A stretch of DNA of 64,000 nt. Origin: Agroathelia rolfsii (lineage: Eukaryota > Basidiomycota > Agaricomycetes > Amylocorticiales > Amylocorticiaceae). The DNA lies in NCBI GenBank assembly GCA_018343915.1, contig JABRWF010000003.1, positions 5,208,001-5,272,000 of the forward strand, in the 5' to 3' direction. Shown here piece by piece: positions 29,320-41,660 of the stretch. Positions within the stretch are counted from its first letter, which is position 1, and each line of letters starts with the position of its first letter. The notes under the pieces were generated by a model. The model was not told the origin of the DNA and did no database searches. It saw only the letters and a list, made by a program, of their open reading frames with translations. The position numbers and the translations under genes were made by a program.

Positions 29320-31144
29320 ATGTCTTTTGAAAATGCACCCGTCTCTAAGGGTAAAGTCCTCGCAATTACATCTACGTCTAGAACTCGCTTGCTGAAGGCT
29401 GAGACAGGGCTCATGATGGGGCTCGCGTTCACATCTCTGTTGACGGGTGTTTTTGACATCAAGCATTACTTGCATCTGCAGGTACAACATGTTCTCTTTC
29501 TCTGCGTTATCGTCTTTCCATTTTCCTGAAACGTCAACCAATTCAACACTACTTCCTGTCCATCAGCTTGTGCCTCATATCTCACGATACCATCAAGTAT
29601 GGCTTCTCAGATTTCCCTTGTTCTTACTTACCCAGGGGTTCTGAACCAGCTTGTCTCTTTCGCATGGTTCTATCTTCTCTAGTACTGGCGACTGTTTGGG
29701 CACCACCTTGCCTTTGGAAGCTCTAGCGATCTCTTCGTGTCAGAACTACTTTTGTACAACGTGGGCGTACACATTGAACGGCGGTTCGGAAGTGTAAAAT
29801 ATGCCGTGAGCTTATCCCATGTCTCTTGCCCCACCCGCTTCTTTTCTTGTTTGGACTCACTGAACTGATGGGTACCTTGTGTCGTTGATGATAATGATAC
29901 TGCTATTGATGGTATATACCAGTCGTTTGCGCTAATCTTAACCATGCTCGCAACGCTCCTGGAGTTTGTGTCACTACTAATGTTCCATCGTCTGGGCCTG
30001 AATGTTATTCCCGGGGGCTGTTTTGCCCTAATTTTCGGTATCCTCTACCAATACCACCGTGCTGTGCCACCAGCATATCATTTACGCATTTTTGGTGGCG
30101 TATTCAGCGATAAGACACCATTTTACATCCTTGCCGCTCAAGTGAGTACGGCTCGCACATAATTTCTCCACCTATTCTGATTCGCTCTTCTCACTTCCTC
30201 TCTCAAAAAAGCTCGTTTGGAGCCGGTTGCCTGGGTCCGCATTAGCCGCTCTGATTGGCATATTATGTGGACAAGTCTATCGATCAGACGTCACCAGCGT
30301 CAAGGACTACCGGATCTCTCCCGCCCTCGTAATCTTCGCGCGCAGGTTTCTCAGGCCACTTCTTGGTTCGACGCGTGGGCCTCGACGGACGAATCATGCG
30401 CTTCCGGACCATGCCTCTTCCACGTATGGTGATATGGGATTTGCTCCTTCCTCCAGTGGTGGTGCTACTGCTACTTCTGGATATGATGGCAACGACGAGG
30501 TTATCACCACTGCACGTAATCCTCGACGGTCTGCGTTTGATATTGGTAGTGGTGGAAATGGACCATCTCATCGGCGTGCGGGTAGTAGTAGCGATTGGGG
30601 TATCTCCGCAACACCAGAAGCAGGTGCGGACGGTGCTCAATCAGGGCGTCCCCCACAGACTGGATCAGTCATGCGCGAATGGGTCACGGAACTCACTGGC
30701 CGTGGTGGTCGGGGCAGCAGCAATGGCAGCCGCGATGGCAGCGCTGGTAACAGCACCAACAGAGCGGGCATCCGTGTACCGCCCGAGAACGAAATTATGT
30801 TAGTGAGAAGCATGTTCCCTGATTTGGAGAGGGAGGTCGTCGTGGCTGCTTTGCAACGCAGGTGAGTTTTTTTTCTGCATTCTTGCATACACATAGATGC
30901 TGTCCAATGGGAGGATAGAAGCGAGCGGATGGTGGACACTACCCACTATGCCATCATTGTTACTGCCATTCCGTGTGATATCAGCACGGTGGTTAATTAT
31001 GAGTTTTCCTCACGTCCGGGTCCCGCCGACAGATTCTTTTTCCTTGATATGTTGAACGGGCCATTCATTAATTTTGCGTATTCCGAACAGCCCCAATGCC
31101 GAACGGGCAGTGGAACTTCTGCTAAGCTCACAAAACTGAGCTGA
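29320..31144 (+). CDS. Rhomboid-like protein with CUE domain, DSC ligase subunit 2-like
   Basis: Resembles fungal Dsc2 and animal UBAC2: an inactive rhomboid-fold membrane protein with a C-terminal ubiquitin-binding domain that helps a Golgi/ER ubiquitin ligase handle membrane substrates. The start is ATG at 29320 (MSFENAPVSKG). Spliced pieces give GLMMGLAFTSLLTGVFDIKH, LVPHISRYHQ-YWRLFGHHLAF, then SELLLYNVGVHIERRFGS, membrane segments around residues 15-35, 95-125 and 165-185, and GQVYRSD. A long Gly/Ser-rich, likely disordered linker follows, then VMREWVTELTGR and a CUE motif (MFPDLEREVVVAALQR). The catalytic GxSG Ser of active rhomboids is not seen. Introns after residues 11, 35, 45, about 90 and about 155 have good GT..AG ends. 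The last intron (from about 30862) is least certain: the acceptor at GATAG keeps a frame to 31144 but gives an unusual tail, whereas another acceptor would stop near 30915. Confidence 0.82.
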
Positions 31145-31468
31145 TCTCGCATTTCATTTGATGATGGGGACAAGATTGGAGGATGACGGTGACGATGATG
31201 ATGATGATAGTGATGATCAGCAGTAGAAAAAGATTGTTGTTGGTTACCTTGGAGACGAACCGTCTGTCTATCCTCTGCGTGCTCTAGAGACAGTCTAGGC
31301 AGAGTATATCCAATAATCAGGTAATTTGTCTCCGCATCAAACGCGTTTGTTATCTCAAGTGCGATGCAGTATCACCGAGACGGGGATATCAATACAAAAT
31401 GTTGTTATGATGACTATACAATGCAGATCATTCCTGAGAGGGTTACCCCTTGTCATGTGAGATTTTTT
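31145..31468. other. Convergent 3' intergenic region with GAT repeat
   Basis: This 324-base gap lies between the 3' ends of two convergent genes and should hold both 3' UTRs. It contains an imperfect GAT/GAC triplet tract at about 31181-31220. No gene is visible. Confidence 0.6.
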
Positions 31469-33799
31469 TCACGCGGTCTCTGTCGTCTCTCCTCCCTCTG
31501 CAGGCTCTTGATCCTCTTCTGCTCCGGCCAACCCTCCGGGGGGCACAGCATAGAGGCGAATCACGGGCTATGTGAGAAAAAAAAGTCTTGTTAAACAGGG
31601 ACAACGGTAGCAAGCAATATCTCCACTAGGATCCGCACCTTGTTCGGGTCTTTCACTAAGACATATTTCCCTTCAGGCATCTTCATGCACATGTCTGTCA
31701 CCGTCCTGACAATGCCCCATCCGTTAGCGAGCGAGACGTTGAGCTGTGCGGCAAAGTCGGTTGGGCGGACGGAGGCCGTGCTCAGAATAACGTGCCGGGT
31801 GTTGTCACGCGGGTTAGCGCGAGAGATGTAACTGTATACGCATGCGGCACAACAAATCGATGAGCTCACATCAAGAAGAAAGGAAGGGAAACGTGAAAGG
31901 AAGAGCATTGGGCCATCCTTGTGTGGCAACTGTTGAGGCGAAGCGCTTGTATGGATGCCGGCCAATTGAAATTGAAGGCAAGATAGAAGTTCTTCTCTTC
32001 CTTTCCTTTTTCACTAGCGCGCCGCATAATAGCGGTCTCGCCAGCGACAATATGGATCGCTTAATGTCACAACGGACGTGGAGGCAAAAAAGAAGAAGAA
32101 GAAAAGAGGTCAAAAACCTCACATACCCAATTTTCATAGCATCAGCGCCGGCAAGTATGCTTTGTACAGTCCACCTGGCTAGCTTGCAGCTGTTATTTTT
32201 CATCTCGGTAGCGACGACGGCACCGCGCTGCGAATCAAGCTTCGTACGCCAGTCCGGCGCACCACCAGCACCTTGTGCACGTGAATCGAACTCGTTCAAA
32301 GCACGGATCGTGACGAGACCCTGGCCTTCGCGCGGGTTGCCCTGCCCAGAGAAGCCATCGACTTCCGTCCGGACGCAGAGCCGCACATCCTCGTCTTCGG
32401 TAATGCCCAGGTCGAAGAGCCGGTAGCGGTAGCCGCACGACGCCAACGGTTCTGTCTCGTCTTCGCCGTAGAACGGGTTCGGGTGCGCAAAGTCCACAGG
32501 AGGAGGTGGTCCTGTTTCCGTCACGGACTGCCAGCCAAAGTTCTGGCTGAGGTATGTCGCCTCGAGCGAGAGCGATGTCGCTGTGTTGATCGACGGGACG
32601 TCTGATTGTGCTGGCCGTTCCTGTGGGTTGTTCGGGTTGGGCGGGACGGGATCCTGAGGAGGGTCAGCTGCGTTCTCGTTCACGGTGACGGTGTCAAAGG
32701 GACCACCATCGCGCTTGTCGAAAAAGAGGTTACTGCCCTCACGCGTGATAATGATGTCCCATGGATAAACTGATCTCGGTGCACACATAAGCACACTGAG
32801 GATGACATCAGTAGTATAGATGTTGGCAGCATTTTTGGTCACGAGCTGTTGTAACAGAAAAAGATGAATAAAAAGGGTCAGACATAAACCGAGGTTTTTG
32901 AACACACAGATTGTATAATAGGATCCTCGGATGTGGTAACATTGTACTTCATTCTTTCCAACTGTTGGAATGGTCGTTCTGTCTTTGTCGTAATACGGTC
33001 GTAAGACTTGTCGTACGCATACAGGCGGCCGTAGTTATCTCTATAACATCATTGTAAGCTCCAAATATTTGCCAAAAAAAATATGAGGAAGTAGAACGTA
33101 CAATTCATCAGGTTCGTCTACCTCAAGCCTCAGCTTAGCTAGCCTATGGAACTCGATCTCTTCAAGCATCTGCCAAGAAGGCGAGATGTTGATAGAAGAC
33201 TCGCGAGCACGATTTGTCTTCAAAAAATATAATCGATGAACAGAATTAAATGAAGAGTTGATGACCTGTACTCATACCTTTTCCCAGTCTCTCCACCCTT
33301 TTCTGGTATTGCCAGGACGTTGAGTGCCGGAGCGAGGAGCGATTCCACCACGAGCTCCGCCTCGCTGGATACCACCACGCTGTGCATACGACGCCCCACG
33401 AGCAGGAGCGCCACGACCACGAGAGAATCCTGCTCCCCTACGGGTAGGAGTACCCTTGTTATCGACGATCGAGAAGCTCGATTCGTCCTCGACATGGAAG
33501 TAGGCGAACGCACTCGCTGTGCCGCTGCCGAATGCGGGTTGGCCGTCGCGCCTGCCACGTGCGCCACCAGCTCCACGTGCGTTCTGCGCTGCTGATGCGC
33601 CGCCAGCTGCACCACCGGTGGTCTGTCTGCTTTCACCAGAGGGATCGTTCCAGTCTGCGAAGCGCCCGAGCTTGTCGGATTTTGAGTAAGGGGCATATGG
33701 GATGTCCTTGAATTTGAAGTTGTTAGGCAGATTGTGGACCGTAGGGCCCCATGCGCCGTCTGGATTATCGTTGATAGGCGGGAGTGAGAAGGAGGCCAT
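31469..33799 (-). CDS. Translation initiation factor 3 subunit D
   Basis: Peripheral subunit of the eIF3 complex in the cytoplasm; in animals it contacts the mRNA cap, and it is Moe1 in fission yeast. The start is ATG at 33797-33799. The N-terminus has [16 protein letters not shown] and [21 protein letters not shown], hallmark sequences of the family. A Gly/Arg-rich segment follows (about residues 115-170), then the core: [89 protein letters not shown], then [31 protein letters not shown] and PVIRLYAVP. The acidic C-terminus ([16 protein letters not shown]) ends at TGA 31469-31471. Length is about 570 residues in seven or so exons. It starts 140 bases from the divergent RRM gene and probably shares its promoter. 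Absence of this subunit from budding yeast makes it a useful marker of other fungal lineages. Confidence 0.96.
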
Positions 33800-33939
33800 C
33801 GTCGTTGTCGTTGCTGTCGATGATGAAGATAATTTTCCTGATCTTTTTGTCTGATTTGGTTCCGGTCGAAATAAGTCATTGCTCTCATGTTCAAGACCGC
33901 CTTCTAACCACTACTAATAATCCAACATAACCTATCATC
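33800..33939. promoter_or_regulatory. Bidirectional promoter between eIF3d and RBMX2/Ist3
   Basis: Only 140 bases separate the two start codons of the divergent genes, so 5' UTRs and control sites of both must lie here or overlap into the genes. No clear TATA box is seen. The pair joins a translation factor and a splicing factor, which suggests constant, co-ordinated expression. Confidence 0.65.
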
Positions 33940-35136
33940 ATGAAGTATGCTGCAGTCAAGAGTAACAATTCACAGCACTGACAATACCTCAGTGTCGTCC
34001 GCGAAATAAACAAGATCAATGAGCGCGAGCTCGAGCTAGGCGGGAGCGCCTCATGGCACGACGAGTACAAGGGTGCGCACACCTCGAGGGCCAGCACGAA
34101 TCGAGCTCATAGTCATGATGATGATAATGTCTATCTCTAAATCGTTTTGTCTTCCTGCTCTTGCACTCAGACTCGGCATATATCTTTGTCGGTGGCCTGG
34201 ACTTTGAGCTCACCGAGGGCGACGTCATCACCATCTTCTCGCAGTATGGCGAGGTCATGGATGTTAACATGCCCCGAGACAAGAACACGGGCAAACCGCG
34301 TGGATTCGCGTTCATCATGTACGAGGACCAGCGCTCGACGATCCTCGCAGTTGACAACCTTAACGGTGCCAAGGTACTCGAGCGTACGCTGCGCGTTGAT
34401 CATGTCAAGAATTACAAGCAGGCCAAAATTAAGGACGAAAATGGTGAAATGGTTGAACCAGATGAGCAGAGCTTCAACGCCCGGCCGGAGACGATCGTCG
34501 GTGTGTATCTTCCAGCATAATTGCTATTATCATCATCCCCCTGACCAAAGCTCAGATGACGAACCAGAGTCTGAATCTTCCTCTGACGACTCCGGACCGG
34601 AGATTGATCCTGAGGACCCCATGGCCGAATTCCTCATCGCCCAGCGTAAGGAGGAAAAAGCTCTCAAAAAGTCCAAAGGGAAAAAAGATAAGAAAAAAAG
34701 CAAAAAAGACAAACGTAAGGATGAGACGCCTGAAGAACGTCGCGCTCGCAAGGAGCGCAAGAAACAGAAGAAGGCGCAAAAGTCTGCAGGCATTCGAGGT
34801 GTCGAGGATTTGCTCAAGAGCCTTGACGCTCGCCGTGCATCCCCACCCCCACCTTCTCGCTCTCGAAGTCGCAGTAGGACGCCTCCGTATCGAAGCGCAC
34901 GCAGCCGCTCGCCTCCTTCACGGCGTCGGAATCATTCATTGGACCGAACGCCTCCTGCGAGGATGCATGATGACGAGCGCAGTCCATCACGGCGTCGAGA
35001 CTATTACCGTCCTAATTCTGATTCAAGACATGATGATAGTGGGGCCAGGAGTACTCATTGGCGTCGTGATAGATACGACGACGATGACTATGAAGAACGT
35101 AACAAGGCTCATCGTAGCAGAAGGGACTATGACTGA
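33940..35136 (+). CDS. Spliceosomal RRM protein, RBMX2/Ist3 (Cwf29) family
   Basis: Part of the RES complex that binds the activated spliceosome and helps the first splicing step. The start is ATG at 33940; a two-codon first exon is joined by a GTATGC..CAG intron to give [19 protein letters not shown]. The second intron joins WHDEYK to [10 protein letters not shown]. The single RRM covers about residues 30-110, with RNP2 (YIFVGGL) and RNP1 ([10 protein letters not shown]), followed by the family mark [11 protein letters not shown] third intron of about 46 bases with donor GTATCT joins ETIVGV to SDDEPESES. The C-terminal half is charged: an acidic stretch, a Lys-rich block, then [16 protein letters not shown] and an Arg/Ser-rich tail ending RRDYD. 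The tail resembles SR-type splicing factors and is longer than in yeast Ist3. It is divergent from eIF3d. Confidence 0.93.
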
Positions 35137-35986
35137 ATATACTGAACACCCCTCTTACTATATATTTCTACCTTCTGGCTATTTCATCTATGTTGTTTTG
35201 CTGTGGTTTGACTCTAACCCATTTCAGTATCAATTTGCCATAACCAAGCTCTTTCGCTCACTTGTGAAAATGCACGTGACCGAGGACCGTATCATGAACA
35301 TGTATCTGTCGCCTTATCGTGACGATGGTCATGGTGATAGGCTCTACATTCTAACTGCTAGTGGCGTCGTAGTTTACCCTGCCGAAGGCCTGAGCGGCCT
35401 GAGCATGTGGCTGACGACCCTGGCGTTGTGTCTCCTGTCCTTTTTACTTGGCCCTTCAATTTTCTTTTTTGCTTTTGTTCATTCAGCGTGTTAAGATTTC
35501 GATGGCGATTTCTTGGAAGGCTTCTTCTTCATATCTTCCTGTGTTCTTTCCGTGATTACTTGAGGGCCGAGGTTACTCCATGGAGCGATTAGCATTCCAA
35601 AGGAGTCATGCGCACTCAACCAAGCTCTAGTGCGGTACTGCTGAACAAAGGCCTCATGCGTTTTATAAACGTTTTTCGAGTGTATTGATATGAAAATCTA
35701 ACCCTGTTAAACGATCTTACGGTTGTCTTACGCTGCAGTCCTGATTAATATCTTATCGATCCTGCGCCTTGTACTGGTGGACCCAGGTCTTGGCTTGCTA
35801 AAGCATTGATACACTGATGGACCGCCGGTGCTAGTTCATCATGCGTCATAACTTATAACTTTATTCCAGTTAGCTTGCCGCAAGGTACCTATAGGAGATG
35901 CATTAGATGGATGGGATGGGATGTATAAAGTGCAGCTGGTGCTCAATGATGTGAGTCTACAGTTTCTTCTGCCCCTCTTTCTATCC
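35137..35986. other. Intergenic, RBMX2 3' side and P450 promoter
   Basis: This holds the 3' UTR of the RRM gene and the promoter of the first P450. A frame running from inside the RRM gene to 35494 is a shadow in another register. No gene or repeat is recognised. Confidence 0.5.
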
Positions 35987-38035
35987 ATGCTTGACCCAAA
36001 AGTTCTAGTTGTTGGGGCTGGATCGATGTGCGCTTTTGCTTTCACATATTTTCTTTGGCGCATTTTACTTCACAGCGGGTCTACTCATCCTCCCTTACCA
36101 CCGGGTCCTCGCAGACTTCCCTTCATTGGCAATGCTTTGCAGGCACCAACATCAAAAGAGTGGGAGACATACGCGAAGTGGGGCGAAGAATATGGTTTGA
36201 AGAAAATTTCCATCAACTGGTCTACTTAAACTGAGGCGTGCTTGTTTCCCTCAAGGTGATATTATGTCCATATCTATCCTTGGACAAAACATTATCATCT
36301 TGAACTCGGCGGATATTGCGTTGGAGATGTTAGATGCCAAAGGCGCAATTTATTCAGACAGGCAAATGACACCAATGATCCAGCTAACTGGCTGGAGTGA
36401 CGCACCCGTCTTCATGAACACCGGAAAGAATCTTCGACAACAGCGCACGTATATGCACAAACTGTTGGGCACGCCTGCAGCGCTCAGTCGATTCCACAGC
36501 TTGATTGAGGCTGAAAACCATGTCTTCCTTCAACGTCTTTTGGATTCACCCGAAAATTTGGCAGATCATATACGGGTGTATGTACGCCCTCGTTATTTGA
36601 ATAGTTGTGCACCTCCCTCACTATTCCACCTATAAAGTCGCACCGGTTCTGTACTACTCAATATTATTTACGGCTACACGGCCAAAGGGCAAGAAGATTT
36701 GTTGATATCTCATGCGGAGAAAACGATCGAAGAGTTTTCTCTTGCCGGGGTTCCTACAAGTTGGATTGTGAACTTCCTGCCTATACGTGCGCATTTTCCC
36801 GCTTACGACTACTAATCATAAAATTCTCATCGTCCCTTACCAGTGGCCAAGCTTCCCGATTGGCTTCCTGGCGCAGGTTTTAAACGAATAGCTCGTGAAT
36901 GGGCGAGAGATGTTCGACTACTTTTAGACACTCCGTATGAATTTGTAAAAGAACAGCTTGTGAGTATAATATCCCCTTGATTTGGATTCGCTCATACTGA
37001 CATTAACCGTGATTATTAGGCGGCCGGTACTGCCACGCCGTCACTCACATCGGCTCTTATCGAGAATAAAGATGTCACATCAGAGGAAGCGGAACAGATT
37101 AAATGGACATCCGTGGCATTGTATGGAGGTGGTACTGATACAGTGAGTATATGCGGTCGCTTCAGTTGCTAAACACGAGAATATAGCTTAGTAATTACGG
37201 TTTCAATAGACCATATCCGCAATACGAGGTTTCTTCTTAGCCATGGCACTCTACCCTGATGTGTTTAAGAAGGCTCAAGAAGAGATCGATTTGGTGGTGG
37301 GGAGCCAACGGCTTCCGTCGTTTTCGGACAGGCCTAATTTGCCCTACATGGATGCTGTCATTCGCGAGGTCCTCCGATGGAATGTCGTTGCACCTAATGG
37401 CAAGTAGCAATAGGCTAACCCCCTCATAACAAAGAGGCTTATTCGCCTTAAAAATTGCAGCTATTCCGCACAAGTCATCCGAAGATGATATTCACGCTGG
37501 TTATTTCATACCAGGAGGCTCAATCGTTATTCCAAACGTTTAGTAAGCCTGTCTCATTGCCACCATGGAAGGGCCTATTTGACACTCGAAAAAGCTCAAT
37601 GCTGAATGATCCTCGCACATACAAAGAGCCTGAGCGCTTCAATCCCGAGCGATTCTTGGGTGAAAATCCCGAAAAAGATCCTCGACAGATTGCCTTTGGT
37701 TTTGGCAGGAGGTTTGGGACTTTTGAACTATAATAAGCCCATAAAAATTTACTAATGGGTTCCATAGAATTTGTCCCGGTCGTATTCTCGCCGATGATTC
37801 GCTTTTTATCACATGTACTTGCTCGATAGCTACATTTGACATAAAGAAAAAGGTACGAGATAGCGCCGCAATAGAACCTTTTCGTCGTATGCTACCAGGG
37901 TTCATCAGGTAAGTAAAAAGTCTGGGGCTCTATACGCTTATTATTGAGGTGACTTTCACTAGCCATCCCGGACCGTACGAAATCGATATCAAGGCTCGTT
38001 CCGACCAAGCCATTTGGCTCATTAGAGCGAGATGA
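35987..38035 (+). CDS. Cytochrome P450 monooxygenase, copy 1
   Basis: A microsomal P450 of the type often annotated as O-methylsterigmatocystin oxidoreductase-like in mushrooms; the substrate is unknown. The start is ATG at 35987 (MLDPKVLVV), followed by a membrane anchor to about residue 25, then the proline hinge HPPLPPGPRRLPFIGN. The I helix reads GGGTDTT (oxygen binding), the K helix EVLRW gives ExxR, PERFNPERF is the PERF region, and the haem loop is FGFGRRICPGR with the ligand Cys after a phase-2 intron. Nine or ten exons add up to about 500 residues, the normal length. Splicing is in frame throughout, using a GTATGT donor near 36576 and a GC donor at 37400. The last exon ends WLIRAR at TGA 38033-38035. 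A near-identical but broken copy follows 1.1 kb downstream. No partner biosynthetic genes lie beside it, so a secondary-metabolite cluster is not supported. Confidence 0.88.
37400..37460 (+). other. GC-AG intron in P450 copy 1
   Basis: The donor is GCAAGT, the classic form for GC introns, and the acceptor is TTGCAG; length is 61 bases. Removing it gives VAPN-A-IPHKSS, in frame, where the family expects a small residue before IPH. Reading through gives a stop at once (GGCAAGTAG). The same position, donor and length recur in copy 2 (40520-40580). Confidence 0.85.
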
Positions 38036-39127
38036 AGTTAAGAAAAGATTGCAGGAGCTCAGTATTATAGAAAATCTGCTTCTCATCCAATCTGTTCCGG
38101 GCCTGATGTAGATTCACTGACAATTATTGATATAGCTCATTTGCATCGTAACTACCGATCGAGTGTCTCAAACCGCCTTTTTACTTTACGGCCAGACGTA
38201 CTGCCTTCCGATGCATTGATGTATCCGGTCATGACTAATGTTCGCAACCGTGTCGCTAATGACGCGTGATGAGTACTGTATTCACAGCTATTCTAGAATA
38301 ATAGAGCTTGAATGTAAAAGGAACAGCGCCCTGAAATTATATAGTAACAGTGCTTAACGGGCCGGGGGAGCCCATGGACGGTATACTAAGTACTGTCCGA
38401 CTACGCAGTCTTCAGGTACCTATTGTCTTCCATCCAACCTTGTAATTTTTCTACAAAACAATCGGCATGTAATGTTTTAGCCGTGGTTCCTTGGAAAGAT
38501 ACTTATTCCCTTTGCAATTCGTGTTTTCGTTGCTTGATTTCGTTATGCTCATCATGCCAAAGATGCTAAGTGGATTTACACTATAGAGCGATCGGTTATA
38601 TCTTAGACCACCAACAAGTATGGCATTATTGGAATATACCGTCGACCTGATTAGAAGTCTCAGAACCATTGGAAGATCTCTACTAACGCAACTCCAGGAG
38701 AAAAACACTTTTCAACCGCACTGCTTACGATAAAAACGCCTTCCATAAACAGTACTCCACTTGACTGTTGGTCCGTTGTACATGTATATGTATTGAAGTG
38801 AAGATTTTCTTCTCGTCTTACGCTGAAATCACCGTCTATTAATATTGCATCGATCATGGCCCTCAATCTAAAAGACGTCCTTACATCGGTACCGTTTGCC
38901 ATGCACCATGAAAGCTTGTGGTCGGTCCCAGTTGGGGTTGAGATGTGATTGAAAGAAGGCATCTATAGAAGAGTCATCACATGGACAATGCGTTGCACCT
39001 CCGGTAAGTCATCGCACATATTCTGGAACTCAAAACATTCTTAGACCTTCATGAAACATAAAACGCAGGCGGAGCTTGATGTTATAGTACACTTGTACCT
39101 TCTTCTATCCCTCTCCCAGCTCTGCCC
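38036..39127. other. Intergenic between the tandem P450 copies
   Basis: This should hold the 3' UTR of copy 1 and the former promoter of copy 2. Minus-strand frames at 38451-38708 and 38660-38962 (85-100 codons) and a 38-codon frame ending at 38160 have no motif I recognise and no matching splice structure, so they are not called as genes. Confidence 0.5.
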
Positions 39128-41168
39128 ATGCTTGACTCAAGCGTAACTGCCTTGGCTGATACAATATGTGCCTTTGCTTTTACATATTTTATGTGGCGCG
39201 TTATATTTTATAAGAAGTCGGCTCATCCTCCTTTGCCACCAGGACCTCGCAGGCTTCCCTTCATTGGCAACGCTTTGCAAGTACCGACATCCAAAGAGTG
39301 GGAGACATATGCGAAATGGGGCGAGGAGTATGGTGCGGAAAAATAATCCATCAATCAAATTTCTGCAGCTAAGGCATGATTGCTCCAATCAAGGTAGCAT
39401 CATGTCTATATCTGTCTTTGGACAAAACATTATCATCTTGAACTCGTTAGATGTTGCGCTGGAAATGCTGGATGCTAAAGGCGCAATTTATTCTGACAGA
39501 GAAGCAACTCCAATGATTCAACTAACCGGTTGAGCTGATGCCCCTGTCTTCCTTAATATCGGAAAGGATCATAGGCAAGAGCGTGCACATATGCACAAGT
39601 TATTGGGCACGCCTGCAGCGCTCAGTAACTTCCACAGATTGACTGAAAATGAAAATCTTATGTTCCTTCAACGTATTCTGAAATCGCCCGACGAATTAGC
39701 AGACCATGTACGGCTGTGCGTACTAGTCGGTTACTCTAAAGGGTGTATATCTCACTCTGCCTGAAGCCGCATGGGTTCCACTATCCTCAAGATTACATAC
39801 GATTACGTCGTCAAAGGAGTTGAAGATCCGATGATATCTCTTGGAGAAAAGACTCTTAAAGAGTTCTCTCTTGCTGGAATTCCTACCAGCTGGGTCGTCA
39901 ATTTCTTACCAATACGTATATAATTTTTACCTGACAGGATTTACTAAAAATATCCTGACTGCTCCTTCCCAGTGGCCAAACTCCCTGACTGGTTCCCCGG
40001 CCTAGGTTTTAAGCGGCTAGCTCAAGAATGGGCAAACGATACCAAAGCACTCTTAGAGACTCCATATGAATTTGTGAAAGAACAACTTGTGGGTAAAGGA
40101 CTTATTTACTGATGCTGACATGAATAATAATTATAACATCAGGCGGCAGGTACTGCCACGCCATCATTCACATCGGCTCTCATTGAGAATAGAGATCTTA
40201 CTCCAAAAGAAGTGAATCTGATTAAATGGGCTTCTATGGCAATATATACAGCCGGAATTGATACGGTGAGTATATGCGGCCTCCCTTGCTTGGTATGAAG
40301 ATTTGACTCAAATATTATTATTGATATAGACTGTGGCCGCTATGCAAGGTTTTTTCTTGGCCATGGCACTCCATCCTGACGTGTTGAAGAAAGCCCAAGA
40401 AGAAATTGACTTGGTTGTGGGAAGCCAACGTCTCCCATCGTTTTCAGACAGGATTAAATTACCTTACGTAGACGCTATCATTTGCGAGGTCCTCAGATGG
40501 AACATTGTTGCACCTAATGGCAAGTAGTGACAAACTTCTACGCGACGAAGAGACTTGTTTAACCATCTTACTACTGACAGCCATTCCACATAAGTCGTCT
40601 AAAGACGACATTCATGCTGGGCATTTTGTACCAAAAGGTTCAATTATAGTTCCAAATGTCTAGTAAGTCTATCACATTTTCCCTACAACATAGCTTTTTA
40701 CTAACCAAACGGTTTAAAAAAGCTCAATGTTGAACGATCCTTGTACATACAAAGATCCTGAACGCTTCTATCCTGAGCGTTTTCTAGGCGAAAATCCTGA
40801 GAAAGATCCTCGTCGGGCTGCCTTTGGTTTTGGCAGGAGATGTGGCACTCGTGAACTACAACAAGGCCGTGATAGCTGATGGATACCATAGAACTTGCCC
40901 CGGCCGCCTGCTTGCAGAAGAGTCAATGTTTCTCTCATGTGCCTGTTCAATTGCTGTCTTTAACATAAAGAAAAAGGTGAAAGACGGAGTTACAGTTGAG
41001 CCTGTTCATCGCATGTCACCTGGGTTTATTAGGTAAGTAGAATATTCAGAAGGATTCCCCTGCAATATGCTTACTAGAATGATTTTTGCTAGCCATCCAG
41101 AACCATACGAAATTGAAATTAAGCCACGTTCTGCCCAAGCTATTTCGCTCATCGGGCAGTTGAAGTGA
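39128..41168 (+). pseudogene. Cytochrome P450, copy 2, broken
   Basis: A tandem duplicate of the P450 at 35987-38035, with the same exon order from the start (MLDSSVTAL, HPPLPPGPRRLPFIGN) to the end (AISLIGQLK, TGA 41166-41168). Three faults stand out. At 39531-39533 a TGA replaces the Trp codon of copy 1 in LTGWSDAPV. At 40840 the splice donor after FGFGRR is AT where copy 1 has GT, so the haem-loop exon (TCPGR) cannot join normally; the nearest GT gives a stop at the junction. In addition, ExxR is kept (EVLRW) but the preceding Arg is Cys. The I helix (AGIDTT) and PERF region remain. The pattern suggests fairly recent duplication and loss. Read-through or a sequencing error at one site would not rescue the second fault. 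Confidence 0.85.
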
Positions 41169-41660
41169 TCCTATAAGGCGGAAAAGTGCTCTGAAATTAC
41201 ATGGTAGCGCTACTGTATTATTAAAAGACTACTGTCACATAGGCCACAAATCGTTATATTAACGTGCAAAAAAAAAAAAAGAATCCTATCCTAAGCATGT
41301 TGGTGAGGCAATCTAAAACCTTGGAGTAGGATAGAATGGGTTACATGACTCATGGACACTTACTGTAGCTAGCCATCCATTTATTGGTGTACCCTCACCA
41401 AGTACAATGACAAGTGGAATAACATCATGATGAATATCTTGTTGATTGGCTGGCTAGAGCCGTAATGCTCCTCACGTAGTCTCGGATAAATAGCATTAGC
41501 TTGGTGAACATATGCAATGCAAAATCACCTTCAATTAGTAATAGTAACAGTAGTAGCTAGAACTTGAATATGGGCAAGATCATGTTACACCACGCTGTCC
41601 ACTCGGAAGTAATCCAAGCGAGCGCTGAAACGCTTTCTTTGAGCATTACCTCGAGGCGTC
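41169..41660. other. Intergenic with poly(A) tract
   Basis: Lies between the P450 pseudogene and the molybdenum cofactor gene and contains a run of about 13 A at 41269-41281. The end nearest 41660 should hold the promoter of the cofactor gene. No gene is seen. Confidence 0.55.

Noticed and set aside
30363..30803. Plus-strand frame of 146 codons inside the rhomboid/CUE gene
   Set aside because: A shadow of the Gly/Ser-rich linker in another register, low complexity, no motif.
38163..38962. Minus-strand frames between the two P450 copies
   Set aside because: The pieces do not join by plausible splice sites and show no family likeness; one 38-codon end piece is within chance.
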